In this document: positions 13,201 to 24,913 of the stretch, piece by piece
How positions within the stretch are numbered: the stretch's first letter is position 1
How the letters are laid out: every line of letters begins with the position of its first letter
NCBI RefSeq assembly: GCF_036417845.1
Contig: NC_089980.1
Span: forward strand, 132,954,516-133,018,515
Direction: 5' to 3'
Length of the DNA: 64,000 bases
Source of the DNA: Apteryx mantelli
Taxonomy: Eukaryota > Chordata > Aves > Apterygiformes > Apterygidae
Translations under genes and position numbers: made by a program
Notes under the pieces: generated by a model
The model's database searches: none
The model's input: only the letters and a program-made list of their open reading frames with translations
Told to the model about the DNA's origin: nothing

Positions 13201-16200
13201 TTTCATGGGCACTAACTCTGGAATTACTCAGCTAAAGGAAATGAAGGTTAGATTTACAGGGGCATTTAAGCAAATTATCGTACAACAAACCATCCCAGGT
13301 CTGACTTACATCAAAGTTCATCAGCACTTCAGGTACAAAAGAAACATATTCACCTACCTGTGATAGTATGCAGCTTTTCCATCCTCCTAACGTTTCCAGT
13401 GCCATCATCTTTCTTAACCCAGATAACTAGCTTATCTTGTGCACTTCCATTTAACCTGTAGAAAAACTGAAGGCATTTTTCTTTCCTCCTTGGATAAAGG
13501 ATACGAGATTCCAAAAGAGCTGACTGACCAGCATGTCCAGTTTTTGTATCTAAGTGCATGAAATATCCTCCATCTAGGAAACACATAACACAGTGATGCA
13601 ATACGAGTTTTTGCTCCATTCAGTAATGAAACTCCAGTGCTAAACAAGCTTTAGTACAGTTTCCACTTGCCTGGTTAGAAAATTATTTTCAAAGTAGAAA
13701 ACAAAAATCAATAGAAGAGAATTCTCTTGACATTGCAAATCCATATTAAAATGAGAATGCACTGAAATATGGCTTGCAAACTAGTGTTCAGTTGACTAAA
13801 TGGAGTAACCATTCAGTTCCATTCATTAGAAATGAAGTGCAAAATGTACATGAGCCAATCCTGTGAACATGTACAAATATAAATGAATGGACCTGGCTAG
13901 GGATTTTTTTGAAGACAAACTGGGAATGCATTGGAAGGGTCCTGTTAGGTCGTGGCATTCAGTCTTCTACATTCACTGGAAACTGTGTCATGTAATGTAA
14001 TCCTTTTATCAGGCTGCACCATAAAAGTAGTTGAAGACTTTTTTTGCTTTACTTCTGCTATGAGTAAAGTATTTTTTAACTTCTAGCCATAATTATTTAA
14101 TGACCAGCTTCTACCCACTCATGCTAATGTGTTTCAAATATTTCTTTTCTTTCGCTTTTAGCCTGCAGTTCTACCTGTGGGCTGCAGCAATGCCTCTTCT
14201 GAGCCTGCGATCTTCCTGGTTACAGAGGCTGACCACTTTCAGTCCACTCTCATTCTCTGGATCAGCCCTGTTCTGTATATTCCAATTTTAAATCGGTCTC
14301 TTGAAGGTGGCTGAGCAGTAATAGCGTCAATATTTCCCATATCTACAGGAAATATCTATCCTGGTGGCATGAACATTTTCAAGCTGCATCACATTGGGGA
14401 TCCCCAAATACCCTGTGGTTGCATCTATGGGTTTGCAGATTTCTGTCCATTCAGGAGCTGAGTGATGCCAACAGCAGAGACCCTGCAGACAACGATGGAT
14501 CTGAAACCACCACCTAGTCCTAGTCTGAGCTTCACTCTCACCTCCTCACCTTGGGTGCATTTCCATAGGTATTGCTGGCATTCTGCATTAAGTTCCCCTA
14601 CAAACACCCATGCAAGCTGCCTATTTTCCACTATCTGCTGACCCATTTGCTCTCAGGGAACGTTTGAAGGCTGGCTGTTTGGTGTTTACATCTTCTTCTT
14701 CTCCCACAATGAAGATGGGCAGTTAGTTGTCTGTGGCTAGGCTCGCAGGGCAGGAAGCGGCTGTCAGCTCCTCAGCCACATGCTCTATCACACATCACAG
14801 TCTTTACAGTGTCAGCAAACCACACATCCTGCAGACTGCAAGCAAACAGCCCATCGAACAACAGACAAACAGGCTCATTGCCCCACAAACAAGAAATTGT
14901 TCCTTCCTCGCCAGCCCTGGGATGTAAACAACCCCCCCACTCGTGTTGCGTCCTGCTCGCTGGCTCTCCCGAGCGCTGGCTGTGGCCTTTCGCCTTCCCC
15001 CAGATCTGCCCTCTCGCCCAGGCACATCCGAACCCATGCCAGGCCTGCGACACGGCCGCTCTCCTCCTCACAGACTGCAAATTTCCTATAACCACAGGTT
15101 ACAGACAAGATCTGTTACTGCCCAAAGCCATCTCCTGCTCTCGCTTCCCTGGGAACAAGTCCCACAGAAACAGCCTTCTTTTCCGTTCTGTATTTCTTCC
15201 CCTCTCCTGCACCGTGGAGGACTTCTGTGACTGACTGCCATTTGTGGTTTGGAAACAGATGTGCCTGACTGCGACCACTTGTACGCAGCACAGCCAGGTG
15301 CATGCACCTGACTTTCAAAAAAAAGCTTTTCTGCTGGAGGACTTTTGGAGTGTCTGCACAATACTTGCTCTGTGGTGTTCAATTTCTTGCCCACTGCCCT
15401 TAAAAACAAACCCTACACAACTCCTGTATCCCAACAGCAATCAATACACTGCAGAACTCAATACATTCATATTTGTTCAATATATGCTTGAATCAGCGCA
15501 GCCTGAGCCAAAGCCTTGATCAAAAGGATCCCTGCAATACTCTCCTCAGAAGAGGGGAAATCACAGCTGCTTTATTTCTCGGATTATTCTTCAGCCTCCT
15601 TATGTGGTGCAGCTCGAACAAACTTTAAATTAGCAGCCGCTACACTTTGCAGATATGGCTCCGTATTGCTCAGCACCCAGCCCTCAAAGTCTTCTGAGGG
15701 TGGTTGCTTCCTGCTTTGTGTCACTTTGCCGAAACTCAGGTTGCTATTCTGATGATCCTGAATCAGCTTCAGTGTCAGACTTTGTTTATAAACAAGGTTT
15801 GTGTTTTGTGATATTTGTCTAATTATGTATTCCATGGGGACACCTGAAGTGAACTCCTGTGCCAAGGGAAAGTGTCTTTTAGCTTTTTTTTTTTAACTAA
15901 AAAAGCTAGAAAAACACCATAATGCCATAAAACATGCAGAAAAGGAGGGCTGATCCTCACCTGACTCAATTCCATGGAGTTCCCCTGAAGTCAGTCACTG
16001 CAAAGTGGTGGAGCTCCCTTGATTTTAATGGAACTACAACCAATTTGCAGCAGCTAAATCTCAAATTCCCCTTTCTTCATGAGATGTCACTATGTAGGAA
16101 AGAGGTTTAAGGAAGAGTTAAACATTAAAAAATGAAAATGATTAGCCTTTCTACCTGAAAAGTTGAGTCATGTTTACCTTCAGATATACAGTGATTAAGC

Positions 16201-19200
16201 TTAATACTATGGCATTTCTAATGTCTGTTATTTATCTCTGTGTATTTTCATTTTCACATGTCTTAAAACCATAGTAAAGTCTAATAACCATCCAAAAATA
16301 GAGCTGCTACCTGCACAGTTTCCCACCATGGTATGGTCTTCATATCCTGGTTTGCCCAACGTATGGTCCCAGTCAGCATCATCTTGTCCACTCTGCACCA
16401 TCCCACAGACATTGATGTATTCAAAGGAGCACTGGTCCAAGAAGGTGAGGCTTGAAGCTGCCGGAAATAGGGTAACATATTTCAGTCCATCAATATCAAA
16501 TAAGGCTTTCACTGTCACCCCCATTCCCAGACTGCTTACATACAGCATTTAACCTCAGTAAATATGTTCTTAATGTAACCAAAGACTACACAGGCTTCTG
16601 CGTCTACATCTCTGTTACCAAACGATGCTTCCTCCTGAAGGCAACATCTATCTCCTTCTCCTGCTCTCCATTGATACTTCCTTGCTGGGACCAGACTTGA
16701 CCCCTGAGGGCTAATTTTCTCTTTCAGATATCTGTCATTTTCTCTAAGCCTGTCTGTATTACTGTTGGACCAATATTTGGTTTTGCTGGGTTTATGTTAA
16801 CACAGTATGTCAGTACCACACAGTGTAGTGGAATATTCACTTTCATAACTTTGCCCATGGAAAGTACAATTATCCGCATCCATGCTTCTGACCCCAATTG
16901 TCTTATCTAACATCACACAGGCAGTGAAAGGAACTTGAAATACTCTGATTTCAGAGACCCCAATTCCAGACTACTGTTATCTGAAGATTTTATCTTCATT
17001 AGCAGCATACCTGAATGAAACAAGTATTATTACAAGTAAACTCACAGTGAAGTCCATGTGAATGAAAGATATTAGACCCTTGATTCACTCCAAAGGTGTT
17101 CTGTAAACAAATGGGCATCCAGCCACCACGGAGCGTGCTGCTGCATAAGAACTATCATTTCTTTTAGCCTCCCAAAGGTGAAGTGTTTGTATGCCTGTCA
17201 GGTGATTCAATCCATGCTCTTGTGAAGCACGAATAAGGATTTTCAAACACGTGTGAGAATGAACTTACTGCAGTTGTACATGCGATTCAACCTCAGTAAG
17301 TCAATCCGGCTGAAATCCAACCTCTGCCCAATAATCTCATTGAATTCAGGAATTTTTGTTGTAATGGATGGGATGTTGCTATTGATGTTGAAAGAGTATG
17401 GTCCATAGTGCAGGACTGACTCATAGTCATATGGGGTATTGAGGTCATCAAGGAAACTATCGTCATGTTTGTCAAAGGCATACGCAAAACCTAGTCAAAG
17501 ACATACACAAAGACATGATTAGGCAAGACTGGAAATAAAAATGAGTACAAAATTTTTCAAAATGCTTTGCCCATGACTAAATATTGTTGTAGCTGTCAAC
17601 ATGTAGGCAGTCAATTTTAACTGGAGACATTTTGGCAGAGAAACTAATGCATCCTATAATAGCAGTTAATGAAAATAAGTGGTAGTGCCATTGTTAAAAG
17701 GAACATGCATCTAAAGATAATTCTCAATCATTTCAAACCTGCAGTGTACCTTCGATAATTTCATCCCACCATATCTGAACATAGTCATCACGATCTGTCC
17801 TGGATTGCTCATGGTAAAATCCCAAGGCATGCAGGAGCTCATGTTCCACTATGGCTTTATAGTCACACCTCTCTCCTATAGACACTGTCTGGCCACTCTG
17901 AAGGTCTCCCACATAAGACCAGCACCTGTAAGACAAAGACCCAGACATGGCATCTGTCCATTCAATTGCAGGATCAAGGTGTAAGTAACAGAATAATATT
18001 TTTTAGAATTGCCTGCCTGAAATTTCCAGTCTTCTTATTCTTGTCCAGACTGCTGATTTATAATGCCAGAATGTGAAACAACATGAGCCTTTGCTGCTTT
18101 GCCACAGCCCAGCAATGAGTCCCTGTCCCAGAGGTGCAGCTGGCTTCCTTGTTTCATTTTGCTCTCCCTGGAGGGCAGAGTCATCCCTGCTGCGTGGCAG
18201 AACATCCGTGTTCTTGAACTGGCTGCATGTCTCTTAAGGGAGGTGCTGATGGCAAATCTAATATTTGCTCTACAACTCTGGGTAGTCCCAGCTCAACCAA
18301 TATAGGGAGGGGAGGAGCAGAAGATAAGCAGCACAGAAGAGTATAGTAGGTGCCTTATAGCCTCATACGCTGAGCTGCCTGATTATGTGTATACCAAAGT
18401 ACCTAAATAAGTGGTCCAATTTTCAAAGGTGCTGAACAGCCTCCAGTGAGCTTGGGTTGCATCACCTTCCCAGGCTGAGTTCCCAAACACAGATTTAAAT
18501 CCTAAATTTTCATGTCCATTCAGAAATAATTCATCGCAGTGTGTTAAAAAAAAAAAATCTTCCAAAAAATGCTGTGCACCATGTCCCCGTACCCCAGGGG
18601 ATCTACACTGGCTCCTAGACACACACACTAAGTGTGGTGTCACCAGCTTCCTCATGGTCCTACCCAGCAAACGGGGGTTCCTCTGGCCTAACTCTGGATG
18701 GTCACTGTTGGCACATGCCGCTGAGCCAGCTCCCCAGGTGCCTGTTAGAGTCTCTGGACAGAAACGGGCAATTGAGGTGTGAGTCACCAGATTTATTTTA
18801 CACCTCAATTTTAGCTGAGATGGTTTGTGCCCTGGAAGAGTCACCTCCTCTCCCCTGAGTGCAAAGGCAGCCCGCGGCGGCTTGCCCAGCGGCAGAAGCT
18901 GCTGGGTTCAACATTTGGTCAGGTAAACTCGACTCTGCATCTGAAAGCAAGGAGGAAGTTACATGCTAATGCCAACACACTCGTGACATACCCTATCACT
19001 AACTGACACCGGGAGGAAGTTATGTGCTTGTTTTCCCTGAAGGAGTGCCAAGAAAGGGATTCTATTCAGTAGCTGGCATGCAAATGGAAATAAAATATTG
19101 TTCTCTTATATTAAGAAAACCTCAAGTGCAGGTAATACCTTTGCCTGGTTAGTCTGTCTGCACTGGCTTTATCTCCACTATGATGCAATCAGGCTTTGGG

Positions 19201-22200
19201 AGAGAAATGTGGCTCAGATAGTCATGACTTCTACTCTAGCAAGAATGAAAATGAATGTCTACACAGTTGGAAAGATTATCAAATCAAGCTGTGCTCATAA
19301 AGCACATAGAACACCGTGGTACAAACCAGTCTGTTAATACAAAATTACCCATCCAGCTTCTCAAATTTCAGGTAAGTTTTTTCCCCTTCATAGGGCTTGA
19401 AATCAACACAAGACTTCAGCCTGAACATGTCAAATGCCTGCAGGATAACACCTTTAGCATTCAGATCTGAAAAATACAGAAGAGGTAACAATAACAATTG
19501 CTCTTTTATTGTATTACACTAAATAGCCATAATTCCAGATAGAAAATGTGAACATGTGTTAAAAATAGCAACATGTATTAAAAATATCTACTTGGATGAA
19601 AGAACAAGAGGCTGTTAGCAGAATTCCCTGACTAGAGCAATCTTCACAGAGGCCATAGGGAGAGATAATATCTTTTATTAGGCAAGCTGATACAGCTGGA
19701 AAAAAACAAGCAGACTTTTAAACATCCAGAGCATATCTCAGGTTTGGCTGGCTACTTTATTGCATGCCATTATGTAATTTCAGCTGTCAAGTATTATAAA
19801 CTTTGGCCATTCCTAGCTCAGTGTTAGTAAACACAGGAGAGATCCATGGGATTTTAACAGTGATTTACTATTCATTTTAACAGCTACACTGTTCAAACTT
19901 TAAAATAGTCCCTATAACTAGATGAAAACAAAGAGGAAGACTCCTCTTGACTTTTCAGTTAAGAAATAGCTCCTATTCGCTGCTGACAGTACTGAGCTGG
20001 AACTGTTAAGAAGAGATGAGGCACGAAGGGTGCAGTAGATCAACATGCATGTTCCTAAGATTAGGCTTTTCTGACTTCATTATCACAAGATCCCGACCAC
20101 ATGCACTAATATAAATCAAAGCATCTGCTCATCAGCATCAGGGCTGATCACTGGGGCCACTACATCAACAACAACGTGTGCTGTAGCAGAGTTACGTCGC
20201 TCTGTCTGGCCTACAGTGTCAGCGGGGTTAACACAGCGTAACTCAACAGCAAATGAAACTAAAGCAGCCCAGAGAGCTGTACAAAACCAGAGTATATCTA
20301 ATGCAAGTAATACCACAATAAAAAGCCTTATTACCCAGGCTGTCAGCTAGGATATAGGGGATGGGAAATTTCCATCTGTAGGAGCTGTTTCTCAGAGCAT
20401 TTCTCTCCAGCTGTTAAGGAAATCAACATATTTGTGTTAACATATTAAGCTCAATCTATACGCTTGCTGAAGTTGATTTAGATCAGTAACACATACCGGT
20501 AAGATAATATCATCTTCAAAAAGCTGCCTTTCTGTTTCTGAAATGAGATGAACAATCATTTAGGCCACAGTACTGTATCAAGGACTACAGTATATTCTTT
20601 CAAAGTCTACACAGTCTATCTGGCTGCCTCATCAGCACCCATGTCTCTTTAAGCAGTAATTGCCCAGAAACATGCATGCAAATAACCATTGCCACAGCAC
20701 AACATGCCGGTGCTCTGTTTGCAGCAATATCAGATACAGGAGAAACTGGGGCTGGATTAAGACTTCCATGTCAATTCATAGCACCTGCCCAGGGGGGATT
20801 TGTTCCTATTCCCAGGACTTGTATCTTAAAACCACTATGGACTTTTAAACATTGTCGTTAATGTTTAGGTGGGGTGGAATATAGGCAGAAATTAGGCATC
20901 TGACAGCCTAATCAGTTAGCTAACCTAGGCTGGTCATCTAGGATCCCCATACAGTCAAGGGAAAAAGACAAGCACTCTGGAGAGAGAAGGGATTTAGTCC
21001 ATCTTTCATAAACACCTGAGCTTGACCTAAGCTTAGATTCAAGCAATTGAATCTAAATGTCTGCACCGCAGCGCCTATGCATGTACTGTGCGGCTCACAT
21101 CCCATTACAGCCCTGCATGCATCCAGTTGCCTAAACACAGGTGTCTGGTGCCATTCGAGATGCACCAGGAGGGTGCATCTCAGTACCAGGGAGGGTATCC
21201 AAAATATCCACACAGGGTGGCAGATGCGATGCCTGGGAGTGTCCCCCCCGCTTCTGGAGTGGCACCAGAGAAGATAGATTTGAACCAGCAACAGACACCT
21301 GTGTTTTAGCCAAGTGATCCACATCTTCCATTGAAACACTGAGATAAGCAGTTAAGCCCAGCATTTGAGACTCCTATTTTATAGTCCTCCTTTTTTTAAG
21401 GTGTCAGCTTCCTCCTGCAGAGCCGAGCCCAAACCCCAGCCACTGTGTGGTCATGGTAGAGTCTAACATTTTTGCTTAATGCCTTTGTGCAGACACAATC
21501 CTAGCAGGGACAGTTCATCTTCAGGCCTTTTATTTCAGAAATAACTTCTATTCCGCTCACATACATATGGGAAGAAAAAAAAAAATAGCAGCACTGTGTT
21601 CTGTTCTGTCAGCAAAACCAGAGGAAACCTGCTCCAGAGCGTAAAGCAGATAACAGGCAACTCCAGGAAATGAAAGCTCTCTCATGGCAATGCCATTGAA
21701 ACTGTGGGGCAGGGCTGGCGGTGCTTAAACTTTGGATCTTGGTCATTGGTCATGTGAAACCAAGTAACTCATTTAAGCTGGATGCAAATTAACGAAGCAG
21801 AAGTGGAATTAGAGCCAGCGGCGAGGTGTCTCTGGGAGTTGTTTCACAAAAGAGTGCAGGGGTGAGGGATGTGGGCTTGGGTCAGTCCAGGGGGTGCTGA
21901 GCCGTGCACTTCCCATGCCGCACTCCTCCTTCGAAATGCGAGGTCTGCTGGGCTTCGCAGACCACCACTTTCCCAGGAGCAGCTGAGTGTGTTTCCAGAT
22001 TTAAGATTAAGATCTTGGGCATCCTACAGAATTATCCTTGTGGGAATTTCCTGGCTTTCCAACTTCCCTTTCTAGCACCAACCTTTGATGGACCTTTCTT
22101 TCCTCTGCCCCTTGCCCTAGTCCTGCCTTTCCATCCTCTCTGACCGCTACCAGGCTCCGAAGGGGAGATCTTCTCCCTTCTACCAGAAGTAGCTGAGGTT

Positions 22201-22745
22201 CATCACACACGTTTTAAACTATCCTGCAATACTTATCCATGATAAATTTGGGATTTTTCATACATATGAGGAACTTTCAGCCTCTGCTGGTGCCATCACA
22301 GCTGCCAGATTTGTAGTCTCCAAAGGCTAGCTCAGATCTCTGTAGTAATTCAACACTCTGCTTACTTACTAGCCTGACTTACCTGAGTTTATTTCTGGGA
22401 TGTCCTTTCTATGCTGCCCTCCATCGACATCATAAACTATCAAATGAAATAATACACAATAATACAATTCAGTCAGTGACTAAAATGACATGAGTTGATA
22501 TAACTCCCACCTTCATGACTCACTGCCTTCCACTAAAATAAAAACAAAACCATTGCATCCTTACCTCTTTCTTCAACAGAGTTTTGGATCTGAAACATAG
22601 AAAGTACAGTTTCAAAATCACAGGCAAATGTGGTGAAATCTCACCCTGATCCCAAGCCAGAAAATGGAGGAAAAAATAGGAATACCATAAAGGCATAGGA
22701 GCAGGTAACCAGGGCTGTGAAATAACATATCCTCCGAGAATCCAT
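10194..22745 (-). CDS. MEP1A: Meprin A subunit alpha paralogue, copy 2 (complete, short C-terminus)
   Basis: Astacin-family secreted metalloprotease. Coding exons in transcript order: 22745-22686, 22589-22565, 22436-22383, 20537-20497, 20410-20335, 19466-19349, 17925-17750, 17490-17269, 16457-16311, 13573-13358, 13023-12550, 12387-12214, 10237-10194. Phases agree throughout, giving 608 residues. Layout: signal peptide 1-20 ([20 protein letters not shown]), propeptide to about 63 with FEDDI, astacin protease about 64-257 ([12 protein letters not shown], zinc ligands His153, His157, His163), MAM about 264-428, MATH about 429-590, then a 14-residue tail from residue 595. The MATH part reads [13 protein letters not shown] and [10 protein letters not shown]-type sequence (here [15 protein letters not shown]), very like human meprin alpha. 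Odd points: the Met-turn is SVLHY (Leu210), the propeptide switch glycine is Asp, and no EGF-like or membrane segment was found. Human meprin alpha is about 746 residues. No stop or frame break lies in any exon, so it looks functional. The first donor (ATG|GTATTC) and the terminal exon are the least certain parts. Confidence 0.88.
17269..17490 (-). CDS. MEP1A: Met-turn exon of meprin copy 2
   Basis: This exon of 222 nt (starts and ends in phase 1) has the same size as the copy 1 exon 646-425. It encodes [19 protein letters not shown] and ends [10 protein letters not shown]. The codon at the metzincin Met-turn is CTG (Leu) where copy 1 has ATG (Met). The zinc-proximal tyrosine two residues later (Tyr212) is kept. 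Borders are a TTTGACTAG acceptor and a GTAAGTTC donor. Confidence 0.9.
20178..20250. repeat. Imperfect inverted repeat in an intron of meprin copy 2
   Basis: The left arm GCTGT..GAGTTACG and the right arm CGTAACTC..ACAGC are reverse complements with small bulges, separated by about 30 nt. It could be a hairpin or the remnant of a small DNA transposon; no family was recognised. Confidence 0.35.
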
Positions 22746-22778
22746 TTCAGAAGATCATCTAGTGCTACATGCCAGCAT

Positions 22779-22785
22779 AGATATA
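22779..22785 (-). promoter_or_regulatory. TATA-like element of meprin copy 2
   Basis: The minus strand reads GCTATATCT, with the TATA core about 35-40 nt upstream of the start codon at 22745. The spacing mirrors copy 1, which supports the chosen start codon. Confidence 0.45.
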
Positions 22786-22817
22786 GCGTTCTGTGGGTGA
22801 ATACCCTTCAAAAGTAC

Positions 22818-22907
22818 TGATAAGGAAAGGCCAGCAAAAGGGTTGAACTTTGTAAGGAAGAGCAGATTTTAATCTTATTAGATATAGCCATAAATCAACC
22901 TGATAAG
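22818..22907. promoter_or_regulatory. Cluster of enterocyte-type motifs upstream of meprin copy 2
   Basis: Within 90 nt above the TATA-like element lie two TGATAAG GATA sites (22818-22824 and 22901-22907), a CAAAGTTCA HNF4-type half (minus strand, 22844-22852) and a TTTATGG CDX2-type site (minus strand, 22888-22894). HNF4, GATA4 and CDX2 are standard regulators of intestinal genes. These are short motifs and could occur by chance. Confidence 0.35.
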
Positions 22908-24913
22908 CAATCTGCCTCTCCATTTCATAACTATTCTTAGCAAACTAACCCTTGTAGTAATCAGGGGCTATCAAACCATCTAATATTTCTGTGATTTCTT
23001 CAGAGATAATATCACTCTTTATTTCTGCTTTCCTGGTCCCATTCTGACAGGAGACCAACAAAGTTGCTGAGAATGGAAACAACACCTTCTTCAAGAGAAG
23101 AGGCTTGCAATCTGCAATTGAATGTATAATTTGCTTGAAGAAAAGGTTTCCTCAGGAGGGTTTTATTCCTGAAAACGTCTTGGGAGATGCAAACAAATTT
23201 TTGTTCTCATCTGATATTCTAGGTAAAGCATCATCTTTAATTAAAAAATAGCTTTATTTTTGTAAGCAACAGACCATCAGCCATCAGCTTCCAACAAAAT
23301 GCAATGACTTGGGTTTCCTCAGGAGTTCTCCAAGGCTTCATCTCTCAGAATAGGAATACAGTGAGGAGTCCTGATTTGGTCCCACTCATATGCCTGTGAA
23401 GCCATGTGCTCCTGGTGCTTTGCACTCGGAATCCCGCACAGGTCCTTGCCTGTGGACACTTTCCACAGACAATTTTATCATTTTATAGGCTCTTCCCTCC
23501 CCCAAAATAAAGGCAAACTATTCTTGAGTCAAACCATCAGACACAGCACCATCTTGGAAGGGGGCAGCATTAGGGTAGGTGGTTTGGGCACAAAGGTTAC
23601 AAGCTCCAGCACTGCTCTCCTGGTGCCGTTGCACCCTTTGCTTGCCCCCACTGCAGTCCCCATGTCCAAGGGATGGCAGAGCGTGGAGATGTACCGTGTT
23701 TTGTTGTTGAGATGAACTTCAGGCCTTCTATAAAAACATTTCAATGTTTTAATGCTATAGCCAGGTCTTTAGTGAAAAAATGCAAAAAAGGCATGTGATA
23801 ACGCTATTCAGAGAGTAGTGCTTGCAATTATATACCCCAGAAAACAGGTGCATCATTCTGAAGAGAGAAAACTCTAGTAGCTTATTTCTTGTAGCTATGT
23901 AGCTGCTTGTTGTAATTTTACTCTTTCCTACTTACACTACAACATCAGCTGATGCTCTGGCATGGTCCCACTATGCAAGGTCCCACTGTGCAAGGTCCTG
24001 TACAAACACAAAGTCTAACCAGTTTGTATCTTAGAGAGTTTAACATACCTTGCCTGTCATAAAACAATTTTTTCTGGACTTAAAGTCATTTAGAAACTTA
24101 AGAGTGTTTCAGGGAGGAGGCAACACAACATGGTCCCATCCCTAAAACTCACCACACTGCTAGCAGAGACTCCATACTTAACAGATGAGTTTTGAACCCT
24201 GGCACAGGGATTCACACTTATGTTTGTTTGCCCTTTTCCCCTCTCTGATTCAATTTAAGCCTTTACAAGAAAGTTCTGCTTATCCTTTAACACCACCCCC
24301 CTACACTCATGCCTCTTTGGTCATGATTAAGGCAATACCCTCGGGAAAACTAATGTGGATTTCAGCCCACTCAGGATAAAAATGAATGCAAGATTCCAGC
24401 ATCTCAGATGAATTTTCCAGTTCCTGGACTCCAGTGGTAAAAGACAATGTAACCTCCTCTGACCATGCTCTGGGCAAGGTGCCGGACAGCTTGGTGTGAC
24501 CAGAGAGCATCCCTCAGCATGAACCTCAGAGGTGACAACGGCAAAAGGAGAATGCAGCTCATGAATCCTGAAGGAGCTCAAGCATGGGACAGTCACTAAA
24601 TCACAGCACTGGTCTCTGCAGAAAAGCGTGTACATTATTTGTGCCACCAAACACAGCTCTTCTGAACTGAAATTCAAATATCGAAGAGTGACACTAGGTA
24701 AGGGAACACCTGCCACATTTACATTCCTGCCTGAACACCTGCGCCACTGAACAGGAGCAGTGCCAAAATCTCTCTCCCCACTAGCTCTATAAAGCTCCTG
24801 TTTCCATACGTGGTGCTCAGACAAAAAGGCAGAGCACCAGCAGCTGCCGTCCTGCACTCAGCATTGGCCTTACAACCTACTTCTCCCCCACAGAACTGCT
24901 CCCACCTTGGAGA
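22908..24913. other. Spacer between meprin copy 2 and the taste receptor
   Basis: No gene, RNA gene or recognised repeat was seen. The longer open frames on either strand have no family resemblance, and no CpG island is present. It is the shared 5' flank of two divergent genes. Confidence 0.5.

Noticed and set aside
24327-24857. Minus-strand open frame of 176 codons upstream of the taste receptor
   Set aside because: No recognisable protein, no splice context linking it to meprin copy 2, and composition like non-coding DNA.
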